Positions 48,591-60,400 of a stretch of DNA of 64,000 nt are shown piece after piece. Within the stretch, counting starts at the first letter, position 1, and each line of letters starts with the position of its first letter. A program made the position numbers and the translations under genes. The stretch is from Phlebotomus papatasi (Eukaryota > Arthropoda > Insecta > Diptera > Psychodidae), in NCBI RefSeq assembly GCF_024763615.1, contig NC_077224.1:37334712-37398711 (forward strand), read 5' to 3'. The notes beneath the pieces are model-generated. The model worked only from the letters and a program-made list of their open reading frames with translations, searched no databases and had not been told where the DNA came from.

Positions 48591-49387
48591 TTTTAGGCTA
48601 AACCCATGAAACGATCTTTTTCATACTTTCTGTCAGTTATATCAACTCTTAGCTAGGCAAAAAAAATTTTTTGGCATGTATCTTGGCTAAAGTAATTCCA
48701 ATAAAAGAGTTTAAGGCTTTACTTTTAATTTTAAAGTATTGGAGGTACGAAACCATTGGTGTTTACAATATCAAAAATTTCTGTCATTTCTAGGTGAACT
48801 CTTAGCTAAGCAAATAGTATTTCCGACCACTTGGTATGTGTCTCTGCTTATATAATTGCCGTAAAAATCTTATATCAACTATATATATGTTGTACGCAGT
48901 TATGTCTATTTTATTATCTGAATATTCTCTTGCATGTAAAGAAAAATTTAATATTTGTAGATGAGCTTCAAAAAGCAAACTAATAACAATTACTTGGTGT
49001 GTGTCTTAGCTTATATAAATTACAATTTAAGATTTTAAAATGTTAATTTAAGTTTTTCGCAATTGAAGTTTTCTTTAATACTCATTTACTTTTTATAAAT
49101 AATGCTCAAGTTAACTAACTTCCTCATAAGTTAAACTATTTCACCTTCCCTTACTTATAACTTAACTCTTAACTGACCAGACGATGGTTATTTGCTCATG
49201 CGGTATGTGTCTCAGCTTAATTTTAATTTCAATCTTTTGTAAATACGAAACTTTTATACTTTATTATCTGACTATTCTTCGAACAAGTTCAGTTAGAGGT
49301 ATAAAACGTAAATTACAGAAAATTTAAATAAAAATTTCGAATTGTTTAGTAGATTAAAAAAATAATATTAGTAAGATTTTAATAGGA
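48591..49387. other. Tob intron 1 interior, no gene seen
   Basis: Weak recurring words (GCTTATATAA, TTAGCTAGGCAA / TTAGCTAAGCAAA) suggest old duplication; nothing firm. Confidence 0.3.
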
Positions 49388-49606
49388 TAGGGTGGAGTCT
49401 ACACTTGTGGATGTTATACACATATGGACAGTGTGCAAAAATCTTATGTTCTTACGTAAAACAGATTTCGACAAGTTATAAAATTATTAGTTTATGATGT
49501 AATTAACAATTTTTTTGATGTTTTGAAATTTGTTTAATTTAATAACTTAAGATTTTTGCGTTGTCCACAAGTGTGTATAACATCCATAAGTGTAGATTCC
49601 ACCCTA
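49388..49606. mobile_element. 219-bp hairpin MITE, TAGGGTGGAGTCTACACTT ends
   Basis: TAGGGTGGAGTCTACACTTG and the inverted TAGGGTGGAATCTACACTTA differ at two positions, then share TGGATGTTATACACA.T and CAAAAATCTTA. TA at both ends. Confidence 0.85.
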
Positions 49607-50850
49607 GTAACAATAAAAGACTTTCGTTTATTGCCATTTATTCTCGATATATCAAAATAATTAGTCAAACAAATTGCAAAAAACTAAAACATCTTAAACC
49701 GGATCTTGGCCATTAAAAGCCCAACAATTATTTGAGGAAACCTTGGGTCTATAAATGGGGAGATTTTTCTCAGTGCACCATTCATGCCTGCCTGATTTTT
49801 CTCTGGCGCAATTGGAGGTATTTTTGTCCACCGAAACATGGCAATTCAATTATGGTAATACTACATGTTCAAACAAATTGATAAAACAAATCAATTTGTT
49901 GAGAAAATTGCCCGAGATGAGGTAACACGAGTGGCTGGTTGGTACATCAAAAGCCTCAAGTGGCATTTATGAATGCGACGGAAATCTATGAGGAACATTG
50001 ACAAAAATTACCCACATTTTATCAGTCATTCAGCAATTATCTTTTCCGGTACATTATAGACATCACTCTATCGCTGTATTAAACTATCACATCTACTATC
50101 AACGGACTAATTCGTATGCGGTGGTCTTCACTAAAATAAACCTATCTACTGGGCATTTGATTAGAGATGGAAAAGTCGCCAGAGTTTGTACTTGAGATAC
50201 TATTTGCTTCAATTGTTAAGAAATGGATGCTTGCAAGATTTTATTGTGATATTGAGTGTTGTAGTAAAAATAAACACGAAAAAAAAGACGACATGGTTAG
50301 AGACAAATAAATGAAAACTGTGCACACATATTGAATTCAATGTCATTGTGAATAATTATACTTTTTTTCGTGAGGTATAGAAGAGAAAAAAAGAAACATT
50401 TAATTTGATTAAGAGACGAGAAAAATGTCACGCTTGGATAGTCCAAGATAATATTTCGAGATTTGCCCTTGAACTGATATCTACAAAAAAAATTCCCCAT
50501 TGCAGTATTGGCAATTTCTTCTGGAATAATTTTTCTTTTAAAAACAACAACAAAAATCAATGGGTATGGAAATCAATTAGTTAAAAATATTGTTGTATAT
50601 GCGGTATATAAAATGCGAAACTTATCGGTAGCCATTTGGTTGGGTGAGAAGTGCAATTAAGAGAGTTGAAGGCATGATTTAAGAAAAAAAATGTATAACA
50701 AAACTAATTGTAAAACGAGTTAATTGAAAAGAACTAACCTATTGATTTTTCAGTTGAACAATGCATTCAAATTTAGCACAATTCTAAATGACGTGAGTCT
50801 TCTCAATCACACAATATTCTCTTATTTTTACACTATATAAATTCTATTAT
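49607..50850. other. 5' end of Tob intron 1
   Basis: Follows the first-exon donor in the sense direction. Contains short unrecognised frames only. Proximity to the promoter makes regulatory DNA plausible. Confidence 0.35.
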
Positions 50851-50857
50851 TACTTAC

Positions 50858-51805
50858 AATTTGTATTTATTGATTCTTTGTGGATAAATCAGTTCGATCT
50901 GCTATCAACATAAATTAAACACACTCTTCCAAATGGGAGATTTGCAGCTTCTCAGCCAATTTTTGTTATTTTTTTTTTAAGTCAGAATTTTAGGATTTTG
51001 CTTTTTATAATTTGTTTTGAAGGTTATTTTAGTAGAGACTTTTTTATAATATACTTTCGCAAATATTACAACAGAATTATAAAAGTAGAAAAATACAAAA
51101 AACACTTTCGATTACGCGTATTTTACACCCTTTTTTTATTTTAATGTAATCATAAAAAAATTAAACGTCGAAAATTCTCTAAATACACTATTTTTTATTA
51201 TCGAATTTTATATATTTTTTCTTAATTAATCTTAATTTTTTTAAAATCTTTGTTGGAATTCCTTATTTTTATTTATCTCAAATAACACACACTTTGCTTT
51301 TACTTTCTTATTGGATTGATTAACTTTTATTTATTTATTTTTATTTATTTTTTTTTTAACTCTCTGGCTCAACACTTTTGTCGTTGATGATGAAAAAAGT
51401 CTCCGTAACTGAGATGGTATCTTTAGGGGAATTATTACTTTTCTTTTTCAGAAGAAAAAAATTGAAATTAAACTTTGGTCACAAAATGAAGAAAAGAAAT
51501 GAAGAAAAGGAGGGACGTTGAATCCTTGGTGTTCTTGTGGGAAAACAAGTGAATTGAAGAAGTGAGAAAAAACTGTAAACTCGACACACAACTGGTTTTG
51601 CAGTGCTATTTAAACTGGAATTATTAGCTCTATTGTATGGGGGGTAACTTCTCCAAAAATTTAATTAATTTGTAAGTATAGTAAGAGCTCTGCGTGCGTT
51701 ATATTCGGTCGGTTGACGATACAGTATTGCGATGAACTCCCATGTCGATACCCGCTTTTAATCTCACGAACACGTCGACGAACTTCTCTCGGTCAGCTTT
51801 TCGCT
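50858..51805 (-). other. Tob: Tob non-coding first exon (5' UTR), predicted
   Basis: From the initiator near 51805 the minus strand reads about 950 nt with no long frame, becoming A-rich, and ends at a textbook donor GTAAGTAAT (intron begins at 50857). Exon 2 has a strong acceptor upstream of its start codon, so an upstream non-coding exon is required. This is the best candidate seen in the window. The intron would span 50857-21760, about 29.1 kb. Other alternative first exons are not excluded. Confidence 0.6.
51699..51743 (-). other. Short upstream ORF in the predicted Tob leader
   Basis: The first ATG after the predicted start site opens a 14-codon frame (MGVHRNTVSSTDRI) closed by TAA. A short frame this near the cap may lower translation of the main frame. 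It shows no family similarity. It matters only if the first exon is right. Confidence 0.3.
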
Positions 51806-51840
51806 GACTGATCGAATGGTCGTCTCACTCTTATACAGGG
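51800..51840 (-). promoter_or_regulatory. Tob: Core promoter: TATA box plus initiator (probably Tob)
   Basis: On the minus strand TATAAG lies at 51835-51830. TCAGTC and an overlapping TCAG lie at 51811-51804. Taking the A at 51805 as +1 places the TATA at -30; the A at 51809 would place it at -26. TCAGTC fits the insect initiator consensus TCAKTY. The surrounding 500 bp is GC-richer than its neighbours. Seen: motif spacing. Inferred: that it drives Tob. Confidence 0.6.
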
Positions 51841-52229
51841 AATTTTCCGCTTTAGCCATCTCACTCAATTTTCACCCATGCTCGCTATCTCAGTCATCGT
51901 CATCTCGTTCGCCCTGCACAACACCGTACTAAAAACCAACACACATACCCATTGAGTCTATTTACGTGAATTTTAGGAAATACGGCATAATCAACGCCGA
52001 GAACGATGAAATGTCTTCGATGATCTTGGGCATTTTCATCATACTCCCTTCTGCACTCATTTTCCACATGCCCCTACCCTCTGCAATTACTGCAGAAAAA
52101 AAATATAGCTCTTATTTGTCCAAGTGCTCTGGAAATCTTCATTCCCCTTGTACCTAGGGCAGGAGAGATCTTTCATCTCCGTCCCACTCGTACTGCGCAC
52201 TATCATTCCCATCTGTTTCTCCCCCGTTA

Positions 52230-52258
52230 TGACGTCAGAGCCAGGCGAACGACGTCAT
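52230..52258. promoter_or_regulatory. CRE palindrome plus second CRE-like site
   Basis: A perfect TGACGTCA lies at 52230-52237 and ACGTCAT at 52252-52258, about 430 bp upstream of the predicted Tob start. Such sites bind CREB/ATF bZIP factors. The pairing in an AT-rich region is unlikely to be accidental, but occupancy is unknown. Confidence 0.45.
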
Positions 52259-53002
52259 CAGAGAAATGAGTGCTAACACACGCTCTATATTTGGGAATGG
52301 AATTGTCGGATATAGGAGGTAGCCTAGTTCGAAAAATACAAAATCCCCCACACATCCAGCCATCTCGTGCTTTTTCATGCATATTTAGCAATTTGTGCTA
52401 TACTATTTTTGGTACACATCTCCGAAATCCGTGGAAATTGGGGACAACCCCCCAGACCCAAGCAATATTGGTGTGACTTATTGGAGAAATAAATACAGGC
52501 CAAATGGGAAAAAATCGTAAAATCACACACCAAATTGCTTTTTTTGTTGGTTTGTTACTCCTCAAAAAAAAAATACCATGAGATGGGAAATTTTTTTCCT
52601 TGAATACCAAAAAGCACTCACACATTTAAGTTATGGAAACAATCTGCCCTCTTAAGTGAGATTGTGGTGGAAAGAAAAACAATCACGATGTTCTCTGCCA
52701 CATTCCCATCCTCTTAGCCCAAGTCTTATCGATTGCTACTGGGTTACATAATTACGGAAATATGAGGATATACCCCCCATGCAACTTTATGCAAAAATAG
52801 CAGAAACAAGGTGGGAGTGGTTACCTGCCATCTTTACCAATTTAAATTGTCAAATATACCACAATTCTCCAGAGATGAAGCATAGGAACCGAGAGAGCTA
52901 ATGATTTCTTCTTTGCAGCACTCTTCGCCCATCCATGGGGAAACATCTAAAAATGTAGGCTAAAGAAGGTATCCCAGATCTTGGCATAGAATCGCGGTTA
53001 AA

Positions 53003-53036
53003 TGACGTCACACGTCAGGGACGTCGCTATGGTAAC
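53003..53036. promoter_or_regulatory. CRE palindrome next to an X-box-like (RFX) site
   Basis: TGACGTCA lies at 53003-53010, followed by ACGTCAGGGACGTC. GTCGCTATGGTAAC at 53023-53036 matches the RFX X-box GTNRCCNNRGYAAC at all but one defined position. The block is about 1.2 kb upstream of the predicted Tob start and could serve Tob or an unseen divergent transcript. Confidence 0.35.
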
Positions 53037-53871
53037 GCATCCTTCCATCCAACTCGATAGCATAGTGTGGCAGCAAAGCCCATTTGCCTCTTGCTACGAG
53101 TACAACAAACTGGGCATGACCGATTTGTACATAATGTACGTGCCTCATGTACAATTCTGTCTCCGTACTGAGCATCCGTCAGCGGGTGGTGCAGGGAAGT
53201 GATATGCGTGGGTGGCAAAAGAGATGCTGAACTATATTCACTGTATTTGGGGTTGGAAGAACTTTCAGAGCCCTGCAGAATCTGCACAAAAATTCTCTGT
53301 TGTACATGATCCCACATGGATTTTTTTCATGTAATACCTCATAACAATTTGCAAAATTTAATTAGAAAAAATTAACAAAAAAAAAGAAAGACGTCACTGA
53401 CACCAGTGTCATCAATAAAAATTGCTGTCATTGTGGCTTTAAATTTAAATAGCGATAAATAATCTTCTTAAACCTAATTCCGACAATATTATTTAACATA
53501 AATACCAAATTCAATGAATTCTATTAAATAAGCATTAAGGAATATAAATTTAGGATTAATGTATGATGTATACCCAGAAGCGTTCTATCTACCACAATCT
53601 CGATGATTTGCAAAATCCACAGTTTCAGCAACATAAAGATATTATCTCCAATTTAGGTCAAGTTTTCAAATATAATGCGAATTCGATTAGAGTGACTATC
53701 AATAATCAATATTTTTTATAAAGGTCTACTACAAAAATGCAAAGCTGAATAAAATACAATAAATTAACCACTTCAGCCCCATATATTCTTCCCTATTTAT
53801 GAAAATGACGAATTTTAAATTGTTTGCCTAATCAAATTTGCAAGATCACTAATATTACTAATCCAATACAT

Positions 53872-55336
53872 AAGGATGGCAAAACGTCCCAACTTTGCGG
53901 AATGCTCGAATTCACGAGATAGAGCTCATCGTGAATTATCGTCTTCTAGTGCGTACTGATCTACTAGAGATCAAGTTGATTCATAAACCACAAAAGCATT
54001 TGAAAATAAAAAGATCGGTACTTTACCGATGAAGACTGTTGCAGCCGGATTCGAAATTACAATGCTTTTCCAAAAAATCCAAATTTAACCACTGAGTGAG
54101 AGAAATCCGAAAAAGTCAAAATAACATTCCGGAAATGTTAAATTTACCCTGAAGTATTGATCCGAAAACGGTGTAAATATTACCATTTTTAGGTGTATTA
54201 TGAATTAAAGTTACCCTTCTTTCATGTTGATTTTACCCTTAAAAGGTGTAAAATTAACATTAAAAAATGTTGATATATTTTTACACCCAAAAAGTGTTAA
54301 AATTATGACGAAAAAAAGTTAATCGCAGCCTCTTTTTTTCTTAGTAACCAAATCGGTTGAAAAATGGGCCTTCCAAAGTGGTTGACCTTTGACCTTCAAT
54401 AATTCAAAATGGCGAATTTTCCAGTCATAGGTATATTTAGGCGAAATGTTCGCCTGGACTAGTTTTAAAACATATCCGAAAATCATTGAAAAAGCTCGGG
54501 CCAATTTTGAGAAAAACCGAAAAAACATGGTTTTTGGGAATGTTAATTATAGGGGATGCAAAATTGTTTAAAAATCGGTACTTAACCGGTTCATTACCGA
54601 TGAAGACTGTTGCAGTCGGGTTCAAAATTTCAATACATTTCCAAGAAATCTAAATTTAATCAAATCGGTTCAAAAATGGGCCTTCCAAAGTGGTTCACGT
54701 TTGACCTTAAATAATTCAAAATGACGAATTTTCCAGTCATAGGTATGTTTGGGCGAAATGTTCGCCTGGATTATCTCTAAAACTTATCCGAAAATCATTG
54801 AAAAACCTTGGGCCAATTTTGAGAAAAACCGAAAAAACATGTTTTTTGGGAATGTTAATTATAGGGGATGTAAAATTGTTTTAAAATCGCTACTTAACCG
54901 ATTCATTACCGACGAACACCGATGCAGCCGGGTTCGAAATTTTAATACCTTTCCAAAAAATCCAAATTAAAGCAAATCGGTTTAAAAATGAGCCTGCCAA
55001 AGTGGTTGACATTTGACCTTCTTTAAATTCAAAATGGTGAATTTTCCGGTCATGTATGTTTGGACGAAATGTTCGCCTGGACTAGCTCTAAAACATACCC
55101 AAAAAACCATTGAAAAAGCTTGGACTAATTTTGAGAAAAACCAAAAAAACATTTTTTTTGGAGGGGTTAGGGGTGCGGTGAGTAGGGTAAAGAAAAAACG
55201 TCTAGATATTGTTTTTTTATTGGGGGTCATTGAAAACTGAAACTCGATATCTCTTACCGTTTAAGCTCCATAACGGTGACTAGTTGAAAAAAAAAGATGA
55301 TTATATAAAACTGCTCTCTCTTTGAGTTCGAGCAGT
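53872..55336 (+). mobile_element. GGGTGGCAAAGCG element with internal tandem array
   Basis: It starts AAGGATGGCAAAACGTCCCA...GGAATGCTCGAATTCACGA and ends CTGCTCTCTCTTTGAGTTCGAGCAGTAA, as in the copy at 41000-41750. The middle is a tandem array with units starting near 54351, 54663 and 54974 (period 311-312 bp), each with CCTTCCAAAGTGGTT, GAAATGTTCGCCTGGA and CCGAAAAAACAT-like segments. A MITE interrupts the first unit. Confidence 0.7.
54090..54344 (-). mobile_element. Intact CACTGAG MITE inserted in the tandem array
   Basis: CACTGAGTGAGAGAAATCCG to CTTTTTTTCTTAG, inverted relative to 30173-32248. Removing it restores a CCAAATTTAA...CAAATCGGTT join like the neighbouring array unit at 54650-54670. 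Confidence 0.75.
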
Positions 55337-55689
55337 AAAATAAATTTCATTGATTTAAACTATTCTTTATTATTTTCAGTACTTATAGAGCTTAATTGCT
55401 ATTTTTTGAAATATAAATTTTTAAAAACAATATTTTATAATTTATCTTTAAAACAGATTTATCCGCAGCTGTTGATCCATTGAGTGGCAAATATAAATTG
55501 TGCAAATCTTAAATTTAGCAGGAATGATAAATGATTTTCTGTCAAAATGACACTAGGATTATACCAAGTATTACACTATATTTCCCTGATGCAATCCATA
55601 CCAATTCAAGGATGGGTACCCTTTATGTAGTCTCAGATGTTTTTGAATCTGGTTGGTTGAAACAGCAACTAAGCTATCAGCATTACGGA
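55337..55689. other. AT-rich DNA, nothing identified
   Basis: The 103-residue + frame from 55531 runs into the next MITE and has no known domain. Confidence 0.4.
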
Positions 55690-55900
55690 GAGGTGGGGCT
55701 ATTTCAAGCTGTGGGGCTATATTGTTATACGATTTTTTCGCGTACTTCTAAAGGCAGGAAGGCCTTTTACAGTTATTTTATTTACTTCCATAATAGTTTT
55801 GTTAATCTAAATTATATTACTTTAAAGCCTAGTTTCTTTTAGAAACATGCGAAAAAATCTTATATGAATATAGCCTCATACCTCAAAGTAGCCTCACCTC
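55690..55900. mobile_element. 211-bp MITE related to 42569-42822
   Basis: GAGGTGGGGCTATTTCAAGC and inverted GAGGTGAGGCTACTTTGAGG form the ends; the inner TTTCTTTTAGAAACATGCGA and TCGCGTACTTCTAAAGG also pair. Confidence 0.65.
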
Positions 55901-55962
55901 CACCTACTTTGAATTTTGCTGTCTGAATAGATAGCGCAATTGCTGATACATTTGATAACGTA

Positions 55963-56146
55963 GTAGCACCAAACACTGCGATTTTTAATCAGATATTCGA
56001 CTTCAGAGGACAAGTATAATAGAAATTTATAGGCGGTATAGGGATGCTTGTCCACTGAAAAAATGATCGGAATAGTCCAAGTAGTTTACAAATAAAAATT
56101 AGTGTTTGGTGCTACCTCGTGTTTGGTGGTGCCCCAGTTTCCCCTA
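55963..56146. mobile_element. Partial TAGGGGAAACTG-type MITE with internal hairpin
   Basis: GTAGCACCAAACACT and AGTGTTTGGTGCTAC (56101-56115) are perfectly inverted. The right end GGTGCCCCAGTTTCCCCTA matches the right end of 28849-29616. Confidence 0.6.
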
Positions 56147-56384
56147 GTATATGAAAAAAAGTAAATCTATATTTTTTGTTTTGCAAAAATACATCATAAA
56201 TCCTGAGATATAGGGCGCCAAATATAGCGCCTCGCATCTTTTTTCGCACTTACGATTTTTCACCATAAAAAAATTAATTGCTCTATAGGAACTGTGTTAA
56301 ATTTTGGATAAGTTTCAATACGGGACACTTAAGTTTCTTAAAATTCCATAAATTTTTAATTTTTATCAGTTTTTAGAGGTCATA

Positions 56385-56824
56385 CATGGAAAAAAATTAT
56401 TTTGTAAAATTATTTGTAAGTGTTTGTGAAATCCTTCTAAGGACTTACGAAACTTACGAAATGCTCGTAAATCGTGTAACCTGCAAAATGTTCGTAAAAG
56501 TACTTTTTCACAAACAGTGTTCGTAACATGATCATTTGAAGAGCATTTTTTATTCTCTTACAAACATTTATCCGTACATTTTTTGTCTGTCAAAACATTA
56601 CGAACAAATGACAAAATTTTATGAACATTTTTTGTGTGTTTACGAACATTTGCAAACAAGTGTTTATAAAAGAACAAAAAATGCTCGTTATCACATTAAG
56701 AAAGATGTTTGTCAAAAAATACAAAGTTTTTCAAACTTTTTAGTAACGAGCATTAACGAGCATTTCGTGAGTCCCCAGTAGGAATTTATAAACATTTTCG
56801 AACAACTTTACAATTTTTTCTGTG
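56385..56824. mobile_element. 440-bp inverted-repeat element rich in ACGAACATTT words
   Basis: The ends CATGGAAAAAAATT / AATTTTTTCTGTG pair. The arms share GGACT.ACGAAA and ATGCTCGT. The interior carries many near-copies of TTACGAACATTTG and ACGAGCATT on both strands, so it can fold in many ways. Confidence 0.6.
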
Positions 56825-57355
56825 CACATACAAGGAAGAAAAAGGCCTAGTCTCTAAGAACGAAAAGCAGTAGCACATGTCCTACAAAATTTTCGGAGTG
56901 ACAAGAAATGTCGAAAAAGATTGTGTCCGATATTGCATACAAAGCAATGCTGTTTTTTTAATTCGTTTTTTAATCTATTAAGAATTCATTTTATAGACAA
57001 CAAATTTGATAATCTATTTTTTAAGGTTACAAACAACACTCCTGAAAAATATATAAGAACAAATGTTGATTTGTATTAAAAACATATCGCTTCCAACTCC
57101 AGAACATTTATGTCTAGAAGCAATCTGTCCGAAATTTGGCATCTTTATTTGTACGAATTGTGATTTTTTCTTTTTTTTCATTTGATAGATCATTTTGCTC
57201 TGTTTAAGATCATATTTACTTGATTTTATATTTTAAATTGTCTTATAACAACCTCGAGAATCTTTTCTGCGAAATTTAAAAAAAGGCTCGAAAACCCTGA
57301 TCTGAAAAATTTTGATTATTTTTCTCATATAAGTAAATCAGTAAGTTAAGTTATA

Positions 57356-57438
57356 CTCCCTCTGTCCCAAAATAAGTCGTACATCTGCTAGTACATTTTA
57401 TATGAAAGAATGTACGACTTATTTCGGGACAGAGGTAG
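57356..57438. mobile_element. 83-bp Stowaway-like MITE
   Basis: CTCCCTCTGTCCCAAAATAA and inverted CTACCTCTGTCCCGAAATAA lead 29-bp inverted ends with two mismatches, both continuing GTCGTACAT. TA flanks each side. The terminal CTCCCTC.GTCCC with a TA target is the known signature of plant Stowaway (mariner-derived) MITEs. Confidence 0.8.
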
Positions 57439-57440
57439 TA

Positions 57441-60400
57441 TATTATTTAGCCTCAGGTTTGAAGCACATACAAACCTAAATAAATTAACTCCGATTTTGA
57501 TGATTGCTTGTAGATTTTCATCTAGAATTAGCCTGTCGTTTTATTTTTTTTATTCTTTAAAAACTCCTTTTTTTCTAAGTTCATCTAAAATTTTTCAAAT
57601 TTTTTTCCTTGAGGAAATGGAAAACATTCCAATTATAGGATAGAGCTGTATATTTATTTTATTGGCCGGAGTTCAAGATATATTTGCGTTTAGCTTAAAT
57701 AATTTTTATAGACGATGGTGAGTCATTTTCTTAATGCAGTATTTAGTTTATTTCATGAAGTAGACAATGAAGTTTATATCACATAAAAAACTTATTTGAT
57801 CTTTATATTTTCAAAATCAACACAAATGATTATAATATTTTACAGCTATGACAAACTTATTTATTTGTCAGATGAAAACTTATAACAATAGAAATGCCTA
57901 ATTTTGCTTATATATTCTGTAATTACTTTGTATCTATGATAGCCGTAATTTCTTCCTTAGCTTTTTAACAGAAAAATACTCGAAGTCAGAACATTAAATG
58001 GTGCTATAAAACTGTGGCGTGCACTATAAAACCACAGGCATTTCCAACATACTAATTGACTCTTTGATTCTCCATGTATCGTCCGTCGAATTAGGGCATA
58101 CAAATCGATTGTGTGGCAATTTTGGCTGATGTTTCAAGAATCAGAAGCCACACACATGCTTAATATTGCTCAGTTGATGAATATATAAGTACCTAATTGC
58201 AAGTCACAAGAAAAAAATCTTTCAGATTGTCAATTTCAGATAAACATGGACTATCTTAGCCGTAAGAAAATTTATATTAACTCAAAAGAAAGAGAGAGAG
58301 TTTGCAAATTGGATTGAAAACTCAGCTAACTTTTGGCGCGTTTTGTTGGGATTTTGATATTTACCTCCAAACGTTTACGTCAATCACATTTAAATTTAAG
58401 GATCAACTTTTGATTGAAAAAGGTCGTGAGACAGCGATTATATTAAATGCAAGAAAGCTAACATCGTGCAACCCTTCACTCAAAATTGCAAGTTGCATGT
58501 CAACATCTCTTCTATTCTGTTCCTTGTCAAAATGCTAAGTGAGTCCAGGTAAAGCGGTATATTTTTAAAACCTTACAACAAGCTAAACATTTAAAGAAAA
58601 ATACCGTAAATAAAACATGAATTAATATGTAAATTTTATAAGAGAGCAGCAATTTTGTTAAATAATTTTGATTTTTACTTAATGGCCGCTTTATTAAAAA
58701 ACATTTTATAAAGTTAAAAATTGCATTATTCTTCCAATAATGTCATTTGGACATAATAAAAAATAATAATTGGATTGATACTATAATATTTAAATTTCAT
58801 TATTCTGTATTGAAAATACTGATTTATAAAAAATAGGATACTGGATATTAACACTTACTATACGTAGTTAATGAAATGTGACTTCTATAAATAATGGTTC
58901 AATTCAAAGTTTAATTGAAAGACTATCAATGCAAGATATTAAAATTTTAACAAACCCCTAAAAAAATAAATGCTCATTAAAATTTAAATCAGATTCACAT
59001 TAATTCTCTTTAGGTAATCTGTTTTCAGATGAGCGATTCATTTCTTTGAATCATTTAATATTTAAATTTTGATATATTTATTGATTAAAAAGTAGATTAG
59101 GTTCGCCAAAAATTTGTTTACAAAATGTTTTCAAATTAAAATTTCTTAAGAATCTTGAAAAACTAGATTTTACACCTTTTCGAATTAAATAGAACAATAT
59201 GTTTTTTTTTTCTTATTTAAACTCAAGAGAGAGAGAGCAATATATACAATCCGTTTTTTATCATTGTGACACGATCAGAGATATCCATTTCTGATATTCA
59301 GTGACCCCCCTACCTTCCATAAGATAAAATTCTAATTTAGATAATTTAACGTTATTATTTTTTCGAATGCAAATTGTAAAAGACACGTAACTGTCAAAGG
59401 TACAATACCAAAAGTGACACTGACACATTTTTCCAATTTAGTAAATTCTATTTGTTCTTTTTTTCTTCAAAACTAAAATTAGATGTATTTGTTTCTTTCT
59501 GGCAAATGAAAATTGAAATTGAAAATGAATTTTCAATTTTAATTTGGCAATATCTGTTTTCACTTTGAAAGATAAAGAGGTTAAATTTCAAGCGATCGAA
59601 TTTCTCTATATTAAAAGAGTCTACCAGAGCAATTATATTGCTAATAAACCAAATTTAAAGAAAACATGTTTAAAAACCCAAATCAATTGTAATAACTAAT
59701 TAACCTTAAGCATATCTAACGTCTGTAATCTTATGTCATTTTTTCAAATTATGTAAAACACTTTTAAATTAAATAAATGAGTATATACGAATAACTTGAG
59801 ACACCTAAATAAGTCTTGTATAAATATTTAACCTTCTTGTTAGGAGGTAATTCTTCTTCATCCAGTGTAATTTTTAAGTATGTTTACATGACTTTAACGC
59901 CAATTTCATTACTCTTTGTTTCTCTTTAGCCATTCCAGCAACAAACATGAATAACACTATTTATTTGTATAATCATACAACATCGTAATATGCAGACGTT
60001 CACCTTTTTGCAGCAATGCACGAATAATAATAATAAAAAAAAACACTTTTACTCTTGAATTTTCTTTCAAGATCATCGCGGGTATTATGAAATTTTTTAT
60101 TGTGTGTGAAATGCATGTGATGACGTCGTATGTCGATGTAAATGATCAGGTAAGTGATTTTTCTTTATTGAATTACAAATTTAAAAATAAATAGCAGACA
60201 TGCCATTTTCGCAATAGATGCTTCTGACTTAGTCCATAGTGATGAGCGAGGCACAGATTTTTCAGAATTGATTTTTTTCTAACTTACTTAAACCACAAAT
60301 TAAATTGCAAACAAAAGAAGGAATATATATATATATATATATGAGACGAGGCCAAAATACAATAGAACGCGTTTTTTCTACACCTAATAATTTTAGATTG

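Larger units (their letters stand above)
51841..53871. promoter_or_regulatory. Upstream region of Tob
   Basis: GC-richer than the rest of the window. Contains the CRE sites and X-box-like site listed separately. Frames at 53002-53202 (+) and 53027-53317 (minus) overlap each other and lack known domains. The GACACCAGTGTC palindrome is at 53399-53410. No second gene is supported. Confidence 0.4.

Noticed and set aside
53027..53317. Divergent gene upstream of Tob
   Set aside because: Overlapping frames exist on both strands and share the GC-richer promoter region; neither has a recognisable domain.
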